From assembly GCA_000818095.1 (NCBI GenBank), contig CP009416.1, positions 2,588,501-2,652,500 of the forward strand: a stretch of DNA of 64,000 nt. The letters run 5' to 3'. Shown here piece after piece: positions 57,100 through 64,000 of the stretch (its first letter is position 1; each line of letters opens with the position of its first letter). A program made the position numbers and the translations under genes. A model generated the notes under the pieces. That model was not told the DNA's origin, ran no database searches, and saw only the letters and a list, made by a program, of their open reading frames with translations. The stretch comes from Jeotgalibacillus malaysiensis. Its GTDB lineage: Bacteria > Bacillota > Bacilli > Bacillales > Jeotgalibacillaceae.

Positions 57100-57125
57100 A
57101 TATCGGCAGGCCGAACAAAAATTAA
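57100..57125 (-). promoter_or_regulatory. Sigma-D promoter of flgM
   Basis: On the minus strand TTAA - 14 bases - GCCGATAT. The -10 is a perfect match; the -35 sits in the T-rich tail of the yvyF terminator. Confidence 0.75.
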
Positions 57126-57164
57126 AGGCACACGGGAAAATTAGAATAAAAGTCCCATGCGCCT
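57114..57164 (-). terminator. Terminator of yvyF, overlapping the flgM promoter
   Basis: On the minus strand AGGCGCATGGGA pairs with TCCCGTGTGCCT (12 bp with two G-T) around a loop, followed by TTAATTTTT. Confidence 0.75.
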
Positions 57165-57169
57165 GGTTA

Positions 57170-57583
57170 TTATTTATTGCGGTTTGATAAATAAGTCTTC
57201 TTGTTGTTATTTGTCACAGCTTCCCGAAATTCCATATTGGATTCATGTTGCTTCAGGTCCGTCTTAATTTTATCCGTACAGCTTCTGCAAATCTTCCCCT
57301 GAATAATCAACGTCCCGCAATTATCACATGGATAGCCAAGCCCCGGAAACTGCGCCGGGTGGAGCCTGCGCTTGCGGACCCATTTGTGCAACAGGCTTTC
57401 TGAAGCACCTGTCACCTCAGTAATTCGTTCAATTGAAGCAGCTCTGTTCTCACGCTGGCGTAGAAAACGATACACTGTTTCAAATAATTCTTCCTCTTCT
57501 TTAAAACACTTCGGGCACACATCACGCAGCCCGTTATAATTAAAAATGGCATTGCACTTTGGACAGTTTTTAATCTCCGCCAT
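57170..57583 (-). CDS. yvyF: YvyF-like flagellar operon protein (TIGR03826)
   Basis: A 137-residue protein with an N-terminal CPKCNAIFNYNGLRDVCPKC zinc site, a helix-turn-helix-like middle (EVTGASESLLHKWVRKRRLH) and a second zinc cluster CDNCGTLIIQGKICRSC. This is the YvyF pattern; it is thought to be a regulator. The ATG at 57583 is preferred because GAGGGGG is eight bases upstream. It lies between comFC and flgM, as in B. subtilis. Confidence 0.9.
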   Translation of the reverse strand: MAEIKNCPKCNAIFNYNGLRDVCPKCFKEEEELFETVYRFLRQRENRAASIERITEVTGASESLLHKWVRKRRLHPAQFPGLGYPCDNCGTLIIQGKICRSCTDKIKTDLKQHESNMEFREAVTNNNKKTYLSNRNK

Positions 57584-57685
57584 CTGCAAATCCCCCTCAA
57601 GTCATTTTCTTTTAGTATAAAACGAACGAGGGATAAATGGAAGCTTATATATAGGTCTTTATATTTATCATTCACAACTTTATCA

Positions 57686-58363
57686 CTATCTGCCTACCGT
57701 GATCGACCTGACTTCACCCGCACCCGCCTGCTTTAAAACTTGCGCAACCCTCCGTAAAGTCGTCCCGGTTGTATATAAATCATCTACTAAAATAATCTTT
57801 TCACCATTCAATTCTTTTATCGACTTAAAAGGGTTATCTCCCTTGTGCCGTTCCGATTTCAGCTTTTTTGCCTGAGAGGTTTCAGTATTTATTCTGGTCA
57901 AAAGAATCTCGTACTTTATCTTCGCACAATCCAACAAAGCCTCCGTCTGATTAAACCCTCTCTCCTTCAAACGTTCATCACTCACTGGTAACGGTGTAAT
58001 AATGAAAGATTTCCTATAAGGCTTAAGCAGTTCAATCAGTTCCTTCTGAAAACACCCCGCCAGTGCATAATCACCGCTGTATTTAAACCTCTTCAGCAAA
58101 TCCTTCAGCGCCGGGTTATACTGATAAATAGACTGATTTGAAGTCAGCACGTCTTTGTATTCCGGATGCTTTAACCAAATCTCACAATCCCCGCAAATAC
58201 CAGCTTCCTTCATGGCTCTTGAACAAACCTCGCATTTTACACCCTCAATCTTCACCAGCGTAGCTCTGCACTCTCCGCAAAAAGGATCCTCCATTCTTTT
58301 CAAAAACAAATCACTCCAGCCAATCTCCTCAAACATGCGGGCGTGACAATTCAGGCATCTCAT
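57686..58363 (-). CDS. comFC: Competence protein ComFC (phosphoribosyltransferase fold)
   Basis: A 225-residue protein with N-terminal zinc-finger cysteines (MRCLNCHARM; CEVCSRAMKEAGICGDC) and a C-terminal PRPP-binding signature KIILVDDLYTTGTTL. It is needed for DNA transformation in Bacillus along with ComFA. The start overlaps comFA by 4 bp. comFB, which lies between them in B. subtilis, is absent. Confidence 0.93.
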   Translation of the reverse strand: MRCLNCHARMFEEIGWSDLFLKRMEDPFCGECRATLVKIEGVKCEVCSRAMKEAGICGDCEIWLKHPEYKDVLTSNQSIYQYNPALKDLLKRFKYSGDYALAGCFQKELIELLKPYRKSFIITPLPVSDERLKERGFNQTEALLDCAKIKYEILLTRINTETSQAKKLKSERHKGDNPFKSIKELNGEKIILVDDLYTTGTTLRRVAQVLKQAGAGEVRSITVGR

Positions 58364-59676
58364 ACAATAAACCCCTTCACATACCCAAGCTTCACCGCTT
58401 CCTTATTCATTAGCACAATATGCCGCTGCGCTTTTACCATTGCATCCGTCAGCCCATTATGAAAAAACGTCACATCACCGGCAGGCTTCAGCGGATCACG
58501 CCCAACCCGTCCCGCAATCTGAACCAGAGCCGCTTCCGTAAAAACAGGATCCCCTGCACCAACCACAGCCACTTCCACACCTGAAAACGTCACGCCTCTT
58601 TCTAAAATCGTTGTCGTGAGCAGCACCTGTGACCTCCCTTCTCTAAACGCCATAACCTTCTCACTACGATTCGGATCAGCAGAATGAACGCTTGGTACAT
58701 GTAGCAATTCTGAATAAACCTGCATCGATTCAATATCAGGCATAAAAACCAGCGCTTTCGGATGATCTGCCAGCCATTTCAACAAAACCGGATCCACTTT
58801 ATTCTTATGTAGACTTTTCCGCCAATTCCCAAGCCACTTCGTTTCAGGTGCAGGTAAAGGATGACCGTGAAATCTCGCAGGAATTTTAACAATTTCATCT
58901 GTTTTTATCTTTTTAGAAGGCGTTGCACTGAGGTAAATTAACGTAGAGGATTTCTGGCGGGCTAACTGCGAGGTCTTTTGAAGCGCATCGTCCGCTGAAA
59001 ACGGAAATGCATCCACCTCATCAATCACCATCACATCAAATGCCTCCCGAAACCGGATCAGCTGGTGCGTCGTCGCAATCGTCAGGTGCGCATGCGGCAG
59101 CCTGTCTTCACTGCCGCCATAAAGTGACTCAATCTTAGTCGTTGGAAAAGCCCGCTTCAACCGTGGAGCCAGCTCCTGCACCACATCACGTCTAGGAGTA
59201 GCAATACAAACTCGGAGACCTTTACGAAGTGCTTCTTCAATCGCATAAAACAAAATTTCTGTCTTACCTGCACCACAAACTGCATGGACAAGGATTGAGT
59301 TTTTCTTTTCTATAGAATTGAGTAAAGTATCAGAAGCTCTCTGCTGCGGCCGCGACAGCTCCCCCTCCCACTGTAAAATCTGTTCAGCCGGAGGCACATC
59401 TTTAAAAAGCGTACCCTTCCAAAGCACAACCCGCTCACACTCAGACGCCTTACCCATCTGAATGCAATTACGGCAATACACACACTCCTTTTCACACCTA
59501 CCGCAAAAATGAGACGCAAACAAATACCGCTTCCGATTGCCACAGCGGTTGCAGTTGAATCTTTCAACAGCTGGAACAAAATCAACCTGACTTTCAAATT
59601 CAGATAAAGGAAAAACCTTGAGGACTTCAGAAAGAAGAAACTGTCTACCAGAGAGGAATTGTTGTGGAGTAGTCAT
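58360..59676 (-). CDS. comFA: Competence helicase ComFA
   Basis: A 438-residue DEAD-box ATPase that helps pull transforming DNA into the cell. The N-terminus holds a four-cysteine zinc motif (CNRCGNRKRYLF, CGRCEKECVYCRNC). Walker A is VCGAGKTE, the DEAD motif is VIDEVDAFPF, then YLSATPS, and the C-terminal helicase motif is IAGRVGRD. It starts the comFA-comFC operon. Confidence 0.96.
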   Translation of the reverse strand: MTTPQQFLSGRQFLLSEVLKVFPLSEFESQVDFVPAVERFNCNRCGNRKRYLFASHFCGRCEKECVYCRNCIQMGKASECERVVLWKGTLFKDVPPAEQILQWEGELSRPQQRASDTLLNSIEKKNSILVHAVCGAGKTEILFYAIEEALRKGLRVCIATPRRDVVQELAPRLKRAFPTTKIESLYGGSEDRLPHAHLTIATTHQLIRFREAFDVMVIDEVDAFPFSADDALQKTSQLARQKSSTLIYLSATPSKKIKTDEIVKIPARFHGHPLPAPETKWLGNWRKSLHKNKVDPVLLKWLADHPKALVFMPDIESMQVYSELLHVPSVHSADPNRSEKVMAFREGRSQVLLTTTILERGVTFSGVEVAVVGAGDPVFTEAALVQIAGRVGRDPLKPAGDVTFFHNGLTDAMVKAQRHIVLMNKEAVKLGYVKGFIV

Positions 59677-59761
59677 GTAGGGGCTCCTTTTAGGGGTTAT
59701 TTTATTGTGAGAAGATTTTCAGAGTGATTAGAAAAATTAGAGGAAATCATGAAATATTAAG

Positions 59762-59888
59762 TGCAGCGGAGCGTAGGGCGGCGACTTCGGGACGATTAGA
59801 GGGAAGCTGAGACCCCGCAACCGAAGGTGAGGAGGCTCAGCAACCTCCGTCCGGAAAGCGTCCGCCCGAAGCGCAGCGAAACGCTTCA
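59762..59888. repeat. GC-rich palindromic repeat, copy E
   Basis: Inverted relative to copies A, C and D: GCAGCGGAGCG..GAGACCCCGCAACC..GAGGAGGCTCAGCAACC..GGAAAGCGTCCGCCCGAAGCGCAGCG. It fills most of the gap between comFA and degV, with AT-rich sequence on the comFA side. Confidence 0.8.
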
Positions 59889-59902
59889 GGTAGTACAACT
59901 TT

Positions 59903-60745
59903 CTATTTTTTCATCCACCCAAGACCCATCGAGCCCTCACCAAGATGAGTCCCGATCACCGGTCCAAAATGACTGATTCTAAACGACACATTCGGCAGTT
60001 CACTGCTGATCTCATTCTTCCACTGAATCGCTTCTTCCTCCCGATTCGCATGAATAATAACAGCCTGAACCTCATCAAACTTTTCAGCGTCTTCTTTTAA
60101 CAAATCAACAATCCGTTTCATCGCTTTCTTACGCGTGCGGATCTTTTCAAAAGGCTCAATCTTCGTATCGACAAAATGTAATAATGGTTTTACCTGCAGC
60201 ATACTGCCAATAATTGCCTGTGCATTAGAAAGACGGCCTCCGCGCTGAAGATGACCTAAATTATCAACCATAAAATAAGCGCGCGTTGTTTCCTTCAGGT
60301 CATTTAAGCGGGCAAGAATGTCATCAGCACTAGCACCATCCTTTGCCATCACTGCTGCTTCAAGCACAAACATTCCCTGTACCATGCAGGAGATTTCCGA
60401 ATCAAAAGCATGCACTTTTATACCATCAACCATTTCTCCAGCCTGCACCGCACCAGCGTATGTACCGCTGATCCCGCTCGATAAATGGATGGTTACCACT
60501 TCATCATACTCACTGCTCAGTTCTTCAAAAAGCGAAGCAAATGTACCAACCGCCGGCTGAGACGTTTTCGGAAGTGCGCCGCCTTTACGGACCTCATCAT
60601 AAAACTCGTCCGTCGTCAGGTCGACCTCTTCCTCATAAGTCTTCCCATTCATAATGACACAAAGCGGCACCATGCGAATATCGTACATCTCACGCAGTTC
60701 CTCCGGCAAATACGCCGTACTATCAGTTACCACAGCCGTTCTCAT
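59903..60745 (-). CDS. DegV family fatty-acid-binding protein
   Basis: A 280-residue DegV protein with the N-terminal VVTDSTAYLPEELRE, the ligand-site THLSSGISGTYAGA-type segment (HLSSGISGTYAGA at about 90) and the C-terminal GPVIGTHLGEGS. Such proteins bind fatty acids and present them to fatty-acid kinase FakA for phosphorylation. In B. subtilis degV/yviA lies close to comFA, as here. Confidence 0.92.
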   Translation of the reverse strand: MRTAVVTDSTAYLPEELREMYDIRMVPLCVIMNGKTYEEEVDLTTDEFYDEVRKGGALPKTSQPAVGTFASLFEELSSEYDEVVTIHLSSGISGTYAGAVQAGEMVDGIKVHAFDSEISCMVQGMFVLEAAVMAKDGASADDILARLNDLKETTRAYFMVDNLGHLQRGGRLSNAQAIIGSMLQVKPLLHFVDTKIEPFEKIRTRKKAMKRIVDLLKEDAEKFDEVQAVIIHANREEEAIQWKNEISSELPNVSFRISHFGPVIGTHLGEGSMGLGWMKK

Positions 60746-60914
60746 TGAATCATCCTATCTATCTGCATTTCCATCAACATGGATACGTATATGACACTTG
60801 TCATACTCTATTTTATCTTAATCCGTGAGTGAGTGCATCTTATTTGGGAATCTTTTTTGAGGAGCCATTGGGAGAATTGCAATCAATATAGTTTTTGCAC
60901 TTGTTAATTTAGGA

Positions 60915-60977
60915 GCTGTAAACCCTCTTGATGGGTTTGAGAAACTAAAGGCCTGTTTCTTAAGGTCATTAAGAGGA
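60915..60977. repeat. Diverged copy of the 50-nt hairpin element
   Basis: GAGAAACTAAAGGCCTGTTTCTTAAG..CATTAAGAGGA resembles the centre and right arm of the element at 14932-14987. No 21-bp array follows. The 267-bp gap around it shows no gene. Confidence 0.5.
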
Positions 60978-61000
60978 CGGGTGCTAATATTGTGTAATAC

Positions 61001-61028
61001 AAAAAGAGCACCCTATTCAGGCACTCTC
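61001..61028 (-). terminator. Probable terminator of the GGDEF/EAL gene
   Basis: On the minus strand AGAGTGCC and GGGTGCTCT pair imperfectly, with the stop codon in the loop, followed by TTTTT. Confidence 0.65.
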
Positions 61029-62986
61029 TGCTTCAACACTCTTTCATGATAGAACTCCTTACACTCTTCCAGCGTCATGGGCTTAAAAAAGTGATAACCT
61101 TGCATATCATCGCAGCCGTTCATCAATAGGAAATCCCGTTGTTCTGATGTTTCCACACCTTCAGCTAATACATCCAGATTTAGACTGTTTGCGAGCTTCA
61201 CGATGGAAACTAAAATCGCTTCACCTTTTTCATCAACCATGATCTGATCAGTAAAATGCTTATCAATTTTAATTTTATCGACCGGAAATTGGTTCAGGTA
61301 GGATAATGTTGAATACCCCGTACCGAAATCATCAATGGCGACCCGCATGCCCATCTCACGAAGACGCTCAAGCGTTTGTACACTCTCTCTGTGAGAAAAC
61401 AGCTGTATGTTTTCTGTAATTTCAAGCTCAATTTGATTAAATGGAATCTGGTATTCAAAAACAGCCTCTTCTAAAAAAGCAATAAAGTTTTTATTTCTAA
61501 ATAATCCTGAAGAAATGTTAAACGCTATAACTCCCTCAAAACTGTATTGCTGTTTCCATTCTGAAAATTTCCTGAGACACCATTCAAGCTGATACCGGGT
61601 CAGCTTTTCCATCATGCCTGAAGTCTCAGCAATAGGTATAAATTCAGCGGGTGATACCCTTCCAAGTACAGGATGGGTCCAACGAGTTAAAACTTCGACC
61701 CCTGTTATCCAATTCCGTGTTGCATCAATTTGAGGCTGATAAACAAATTCCAACTCCCCCCGTTCAATGACTCTCTTTAGCTCCTGCTGAATAATCAGAT
61801 CACGCGAAACACTTTCATGCATGACAGGATCGTATAAAACTGCCTTGGCAGATTGCTTCTTTTTTGCTTCATACATCGCAATATCAGCTTTATCTATGAG
61901 TGTATCAACCAGGTTTCCATCCTTAGGAAACTGACTTACTCCAACACTGGGATCGATATGGATCTCTGGACGGTCTTGCAGAATAAATGACTGACTGAAC
62001 ATTGCAATCACGCGATTACCGAATTCATGCACTTCACTTTTTCCAAGCTCTTCAGGAACTATAATTAGATACTCGTCCCCACCAAGTCTCGAAATAGTTA
62101 GCTCATCAGGAAGATTTTTCTGAAGACGAAGTCCAATTTTTCTAATTAACCTATCTCCCACATCATGACCATATAAATCATTAATGATTTTGAACTGATT
62201 TAAATCCAGGAAAAAGATTGTAAATGCCTGTTGATTATCAATATAATTTTGCATACTTTCGTAAGCAAAGCGCCGGTTAGGCAAACCTGTCAGATGATCT
62301 GAGTTAGCAGACTTCCATAAGGAATGTTCAAGCTCCTTCTGTTCATTGATATTTCTAAAATAGACTGATAATCCGCCCTTACTATTTGGATAAGCATGTA
62401 CACTGAACCAACTCTTATTTGGTGCATAATACTCTTCAAACTGCGTCGGGACTTGTTCATTCATTGTTTTAAAATAATGCTCCTCAAAATTTGTTCCCCA
62501 TGCATCGGGAAACATCATCCACATGTTTTGGCCAATTAACTCTTCTCTTTTTTTAAATAAAACTTTTTCTGCTTCATGATTTACATATGTAAAGCACCAA
62601 TTCTCATCGAGTGAAAAAAACGCTTCAATCATACTTTCCAGTACATCTACTGCATTTTCAGTAATAACCCCGGAATCAATAGAAGGAAGGATTTGAAAAA
62701 GCATACGTTGATCACTGCACTTTGAAATCGTCAACTGACAGTAACTGCGGGATAACGTACGGAAATCATATTCAAAGGAGCCCTTTTTTCCCCTCCAAAT
62801 TTTCTGACATTCTTTTTTGATTTGTGGTGAAAGTATAAATTTATTTAGTTCATTAAATTCTTTTCCCCCATGATCGACCATGGGCCCGAATTGCTCCCAC
62901 GCCGGGTTAGTTAAACGGATATTTCCGTTCTCATCCAAAATTGCAGCAGGAAGTCGCAACAGTTTAATTAAATTTTTTTCATCCAT
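61013..62986 (-). CDS. PAS-GGDEF-EAL cyclic-di-GMP protein
   Basis: A 657-residue cytoplasmic protein. Two PAS-like domains (about 1-100 and 110-230) are followed by a GGDEF domain (about 245-400) and an EAL domain (about 410-650). The cyclase signature is RLGGDEYLI, i.e. GGDEY in place of GGDEF. The phosphodiesterase keeps the key residues: EVLTRW for EALLRW, LEITEN, DDFGTGYSTLSYL and LAEGVE. So degradation of c-di-GMP is likely; synthesis is doubtful. The ATG at 62986 has GGGGGG six bases upstream. No transmembrane segment is seen. It could link c-di-GMP to motility. Confidence 0.93.
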   Translation of the reverse strand: MDEKNLIKLLRLPAAILDENGNIRLTNPAWEQFGPMVDHGGKEFNELNKFILSPQIKKECQKIWRGKKGSFEYDFRTLSRSYCQLTISKCSDQRMLFQILPSIDSGVITENAVDVLESMIEAFFSLDENWCFTYVNHEAEKVLFKKREELIGQNMWMMFPDAWGTNFEEHYFKTMNEQVPTQFEEYYAPNKSWFSVHAYPNSKGGLSVYFRNINEQKELEHSLWKSANSDHLTGLPNRRFAYESMQNYIDNQQAFTIFFLDLNQFKIINDLYGHDVGDRLIRKIGLRLQKNLPDELTISRLGGDEYLIIVPEELGKSEVHEFGNRVIAMFSQSFILQDRPEIHIDPSVGVSQFPKDGNLVDTLIDKADIAMYEAKKKQSAKAVLYDPVMHESVSRDLIIQQELKRVIERGELEFVYQPQIDATRNWITGVEVLTRWTHPVLGRVSPAEFIPIAETSGMMEKLTRYQLEWCLRKFSEWKQQYSFEGVIAFNISSGLFRNKNFIAFLEEAVFEYQIPFNQIELEITENIQLFSHRESVQTLERLREMGMRVAIDDFGTGYSTLSYLNQFPVDKIKIDKHFTDQIMVDEKGEAILVSIVKLANSLNLDVLAEGVETSEQRDFLLMNGCDDMQGYHFFKPMTLEECKEFYHERVLKQRVPE

Positions 62987-63296
62987 GGTCATCCCCCCAA
63001 ACACTTTCATAAAAACAATCTCACATTTGCTATATCGTCCTTTATATCCAAATCTGAAACAATATTTTGAAAATTATCACCTATTCACTCAATTATTTGA
63101 TCATATGAAACCAAATACATCTTATTCTAAAATGTTTATTTAAAAATTGATGATTATAGTGACTTTATATTCATGACTAAAGTATGTTTAATGAATTTTA
63201 TTTTAACCTCTGCATTTTCATAAACACAATTTTTACATTTTCATTCTGAAAAACTTTATGTAATTCTACTTTACAGATCTATAAAAAACTTCTTAA

Positions 63297-63326
63297 TTGA
63301 CAACTTGTATATACACGTTATAGGAT
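63297..63326 (+). promoter_or_regulatory. Promoter of the trehalose operon with TreR-like operator
   Basis: A perfect -35 TTGACA (63297-63302) is followed, after 16-18 bases, by a weak -10 (TATAGG or TAGGAT). Between them TTGTATATACAC (63305-63316) matches 11 of 12 bases of the TreR palindrome TTGTATATACAA. The operator lies where a repressor would block RNA polymerase. The rest of the 672-bp gap to the left is AT-rich with no gene. Confidence 0.65.
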
Positions 63327-63338
63327 AGGAATTGCTAA

Positions 63339-63354
63339 ATGAAAGCGCTGTTTA
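63339..63354 (+). promoter_or_regulatory. Weak cre-like site after the tre promoter
   Basis: ATGAAAGCGCTGTTTA fits the CcpA box WTGNAANCGNWNNCAW except at two fixed positions. It is just downstream of the promoter, a usual place for CcpA repression. Confidence 0.35.
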
Positions 63355-63396
63355 TTGAGAGCGTTGTTGATTTGAGGTAGTTCGGGCGAGGGTCAG

Positions 63397-63528
63397 GACA
63401 GACAACCTGGGGATTGCGACATTTCAGGCGCGGATACAGACATACTGCGCGGCAATTGCAACAAATCGCCGGGTGTATCGCGACATCCCAGAAGAAAAAA
63501 GATACAACTCGAGCGACGACCGCTGCAA
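63397..63528 (-). repeat. 21-bp periodic array 9 (TTGTC class) in the treP leader
   Basis: On the minus strand five-base tags (ATGTC, TTGTC or variants) occupy 63524-63528, 63503-63507, 63482-63486, 63460-63464, 63439-63443, 63418-63422 and 63397-63401 (spacings 21, 21, 22, 21, 21, 21). The third unit has GATACACCCGG. It lies between the tre promoter and the treP start. Confidence 0.83.
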
Positions 63529-63626
63529 ACCAGCCTGATGCCAGACACAATATACTTCACAAACCCTCTCATTCCCAGTGTTTTTTCCTGAATACGGGGA
63601 ATAGATACAATGTCAGAGTCACGGAA

Positions 63627-63642
63627 ATGAAAACGGTTTCGA
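63627..63642 (+). promoter_or_regulatory. Strong cre site ahead of treP
   Basis: ATGAAAACGGTTTCGA matches the CcpA consensus at all fixed positions but one. It abuts the ribosome binding site AAAGGGAGG (63642-63650), so it could act as a roadblock for transcription from the upstream promoter. Confidence 0.65.
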
Positions 63643-63658
63643 AAGGGAGGTTTCATAG

Positions 63659-64000
63659 ATGAGCGATGTGAATCGTGAACAGGTGCGCCAGATTGTCGAA
63701 GCAATCGGCGGACAGGAAAACATCGACACAGCTACTCACTGTGTCACACGTCTCCGCTTCGTCCTTCACGACGACAGCAAGGTAGACAAAAAGAAACTTG
63801 AGTCAATTGATCTGGTAAAAGGGTCATTTCTCAACAGCGGACAGTATCAGGTAGTAATCGGACAGGGACTTGTAGATAAGGTCTATAAAGTTTTGGCAGA
63901 GGAAACAGGCATTCAGGAAGTATCAAAGGATGATGTAAAAACAGCAGCGACTAAAAAAATGAATCCGCTGCAGCGAGCAATCAAGCTTTTAGCTGATATC
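63659..64000 (+). CDS. treP: Trehalose-specific PTS EIIBC component (partial)
   Basis: It imports and phosphorylates trehalose. Only the first 114 codons are in the window. The EIIB domain has the phospho-cysteine in ATHCVTRLRF (about residue 28) and VKGSFLNSGQYQVVIGQG; the linker MNPLQRAIKLLADI leads into the EIIC part. The sequence closely follows B. subtilis TreP. The ATG at 63659 has AAAGGGAGG eight bases upstream. It is the only plus-strand gene. Confidence 0.93.
   Translation, partial: MSDVNREQVRQIVEAIGGQENIDTATHCVTRLRFVLHDDSKVDKKKLESIDLVKGSFLNSGQYQVVIGQGLVDKVYKVLAEETGIQEVSKDDVKTAATKKMNPLQRAIKLLADI

Overview
This window looks like the chromosome of a low-to-mid-GC, endospore-former-type Gram-positive bacterium (Bacillales). 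The best guess is a Planococcaceae-like genus such as Jeotgalibacillus, but the genus is inference. The evidence is the backbone comFA-comFC-yvyF-flgM-flgN-flgK-flgL-yviE-fliW-csrA-hag-flaG-fliD-fliS-fliT ... hpf-secA-prfB-yvjA(YitT)-cccB-ftsE-ftsX-peptidase, which is the Bacillus subtilis order. Into this backbone several blocks have been inserted. Nearly everything is on the minus strand; only the treP gene at the right edge is on the plus strand.

Layout. 1-6.5 kb: a partial MinJ-like membrane protein, a secreted coiled-coil/M23 peptidase, FtsX, FtsE, cytochrome c551, a YitT protein and prfB with its programmed frameshift. 7-9.5 kb: secA. 9.7-13.3 kb: an operon of a gamma-glutamyltransferase-like protein, two half-size chromate transporters and a DUF1028 Ntn-hydrolase. 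13.6-17 kb: a SEC-C protein, a short-chain dehydrogenase and the ribosome hibernation factor. 17.1-31 kb: a xylo-oligosaccharide island with a two-component system, binding protein, two permeases, GH52 beta-xylosidase, DUF624 protein, mutarotase, xylose isomerase, xylulokinase and aldo/keto reductase. 31-33 kb: a chemoreceptor. 33.3-57.6 kb: a flagellar late-gene region that carries a complete pseudaminic-acid pathway (PseB, C, F, a PseG-PseH fusion, PseI), two Maf-type glycosyltransferases, three flagellins, two FliS chaperones and the CsrA/FliW switch. 57.7-63 kb: comFC, comFA, a DegV protein and a GGDEF/EAL protein. 63.3-64 kb: the trehalose promoter and the start of treP.

How it works together. 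The flagellar block encodes export chaperones, filament cap and hook junction proteins, flagellins, the sugar that probably decorates them and the transferases that attach it. Sigma-D-like promoters precede flgM, flaG-fliD, hag2-hag1 and perhaps fliS2-hag3. CsrA-type hairpins precede both hag1 and hag2. The xylan island imports xylo-oligosaccharides, splits them inside the cell and feeds xylose to the isomerase/kinase pathway.

The most unusual content is between the genes. Nine intergenic arrays are built of degenerate units spaced exactly 21 bp. Each holds a 22-bp unit with the core GATACACCCGG (or a close variant), usually as the third unit. Three further repeat families occur beside them: about 130-bp GC-rich palindromes (five copies), short GGGTC(A/T)GACCC-type inverted repeats (at least six sites) and a roughly 50-nt hairpin element (two copies plus a relic). 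No rRNA, tRNA, CRISPR array, intact insertion sequence or prophage was seen.
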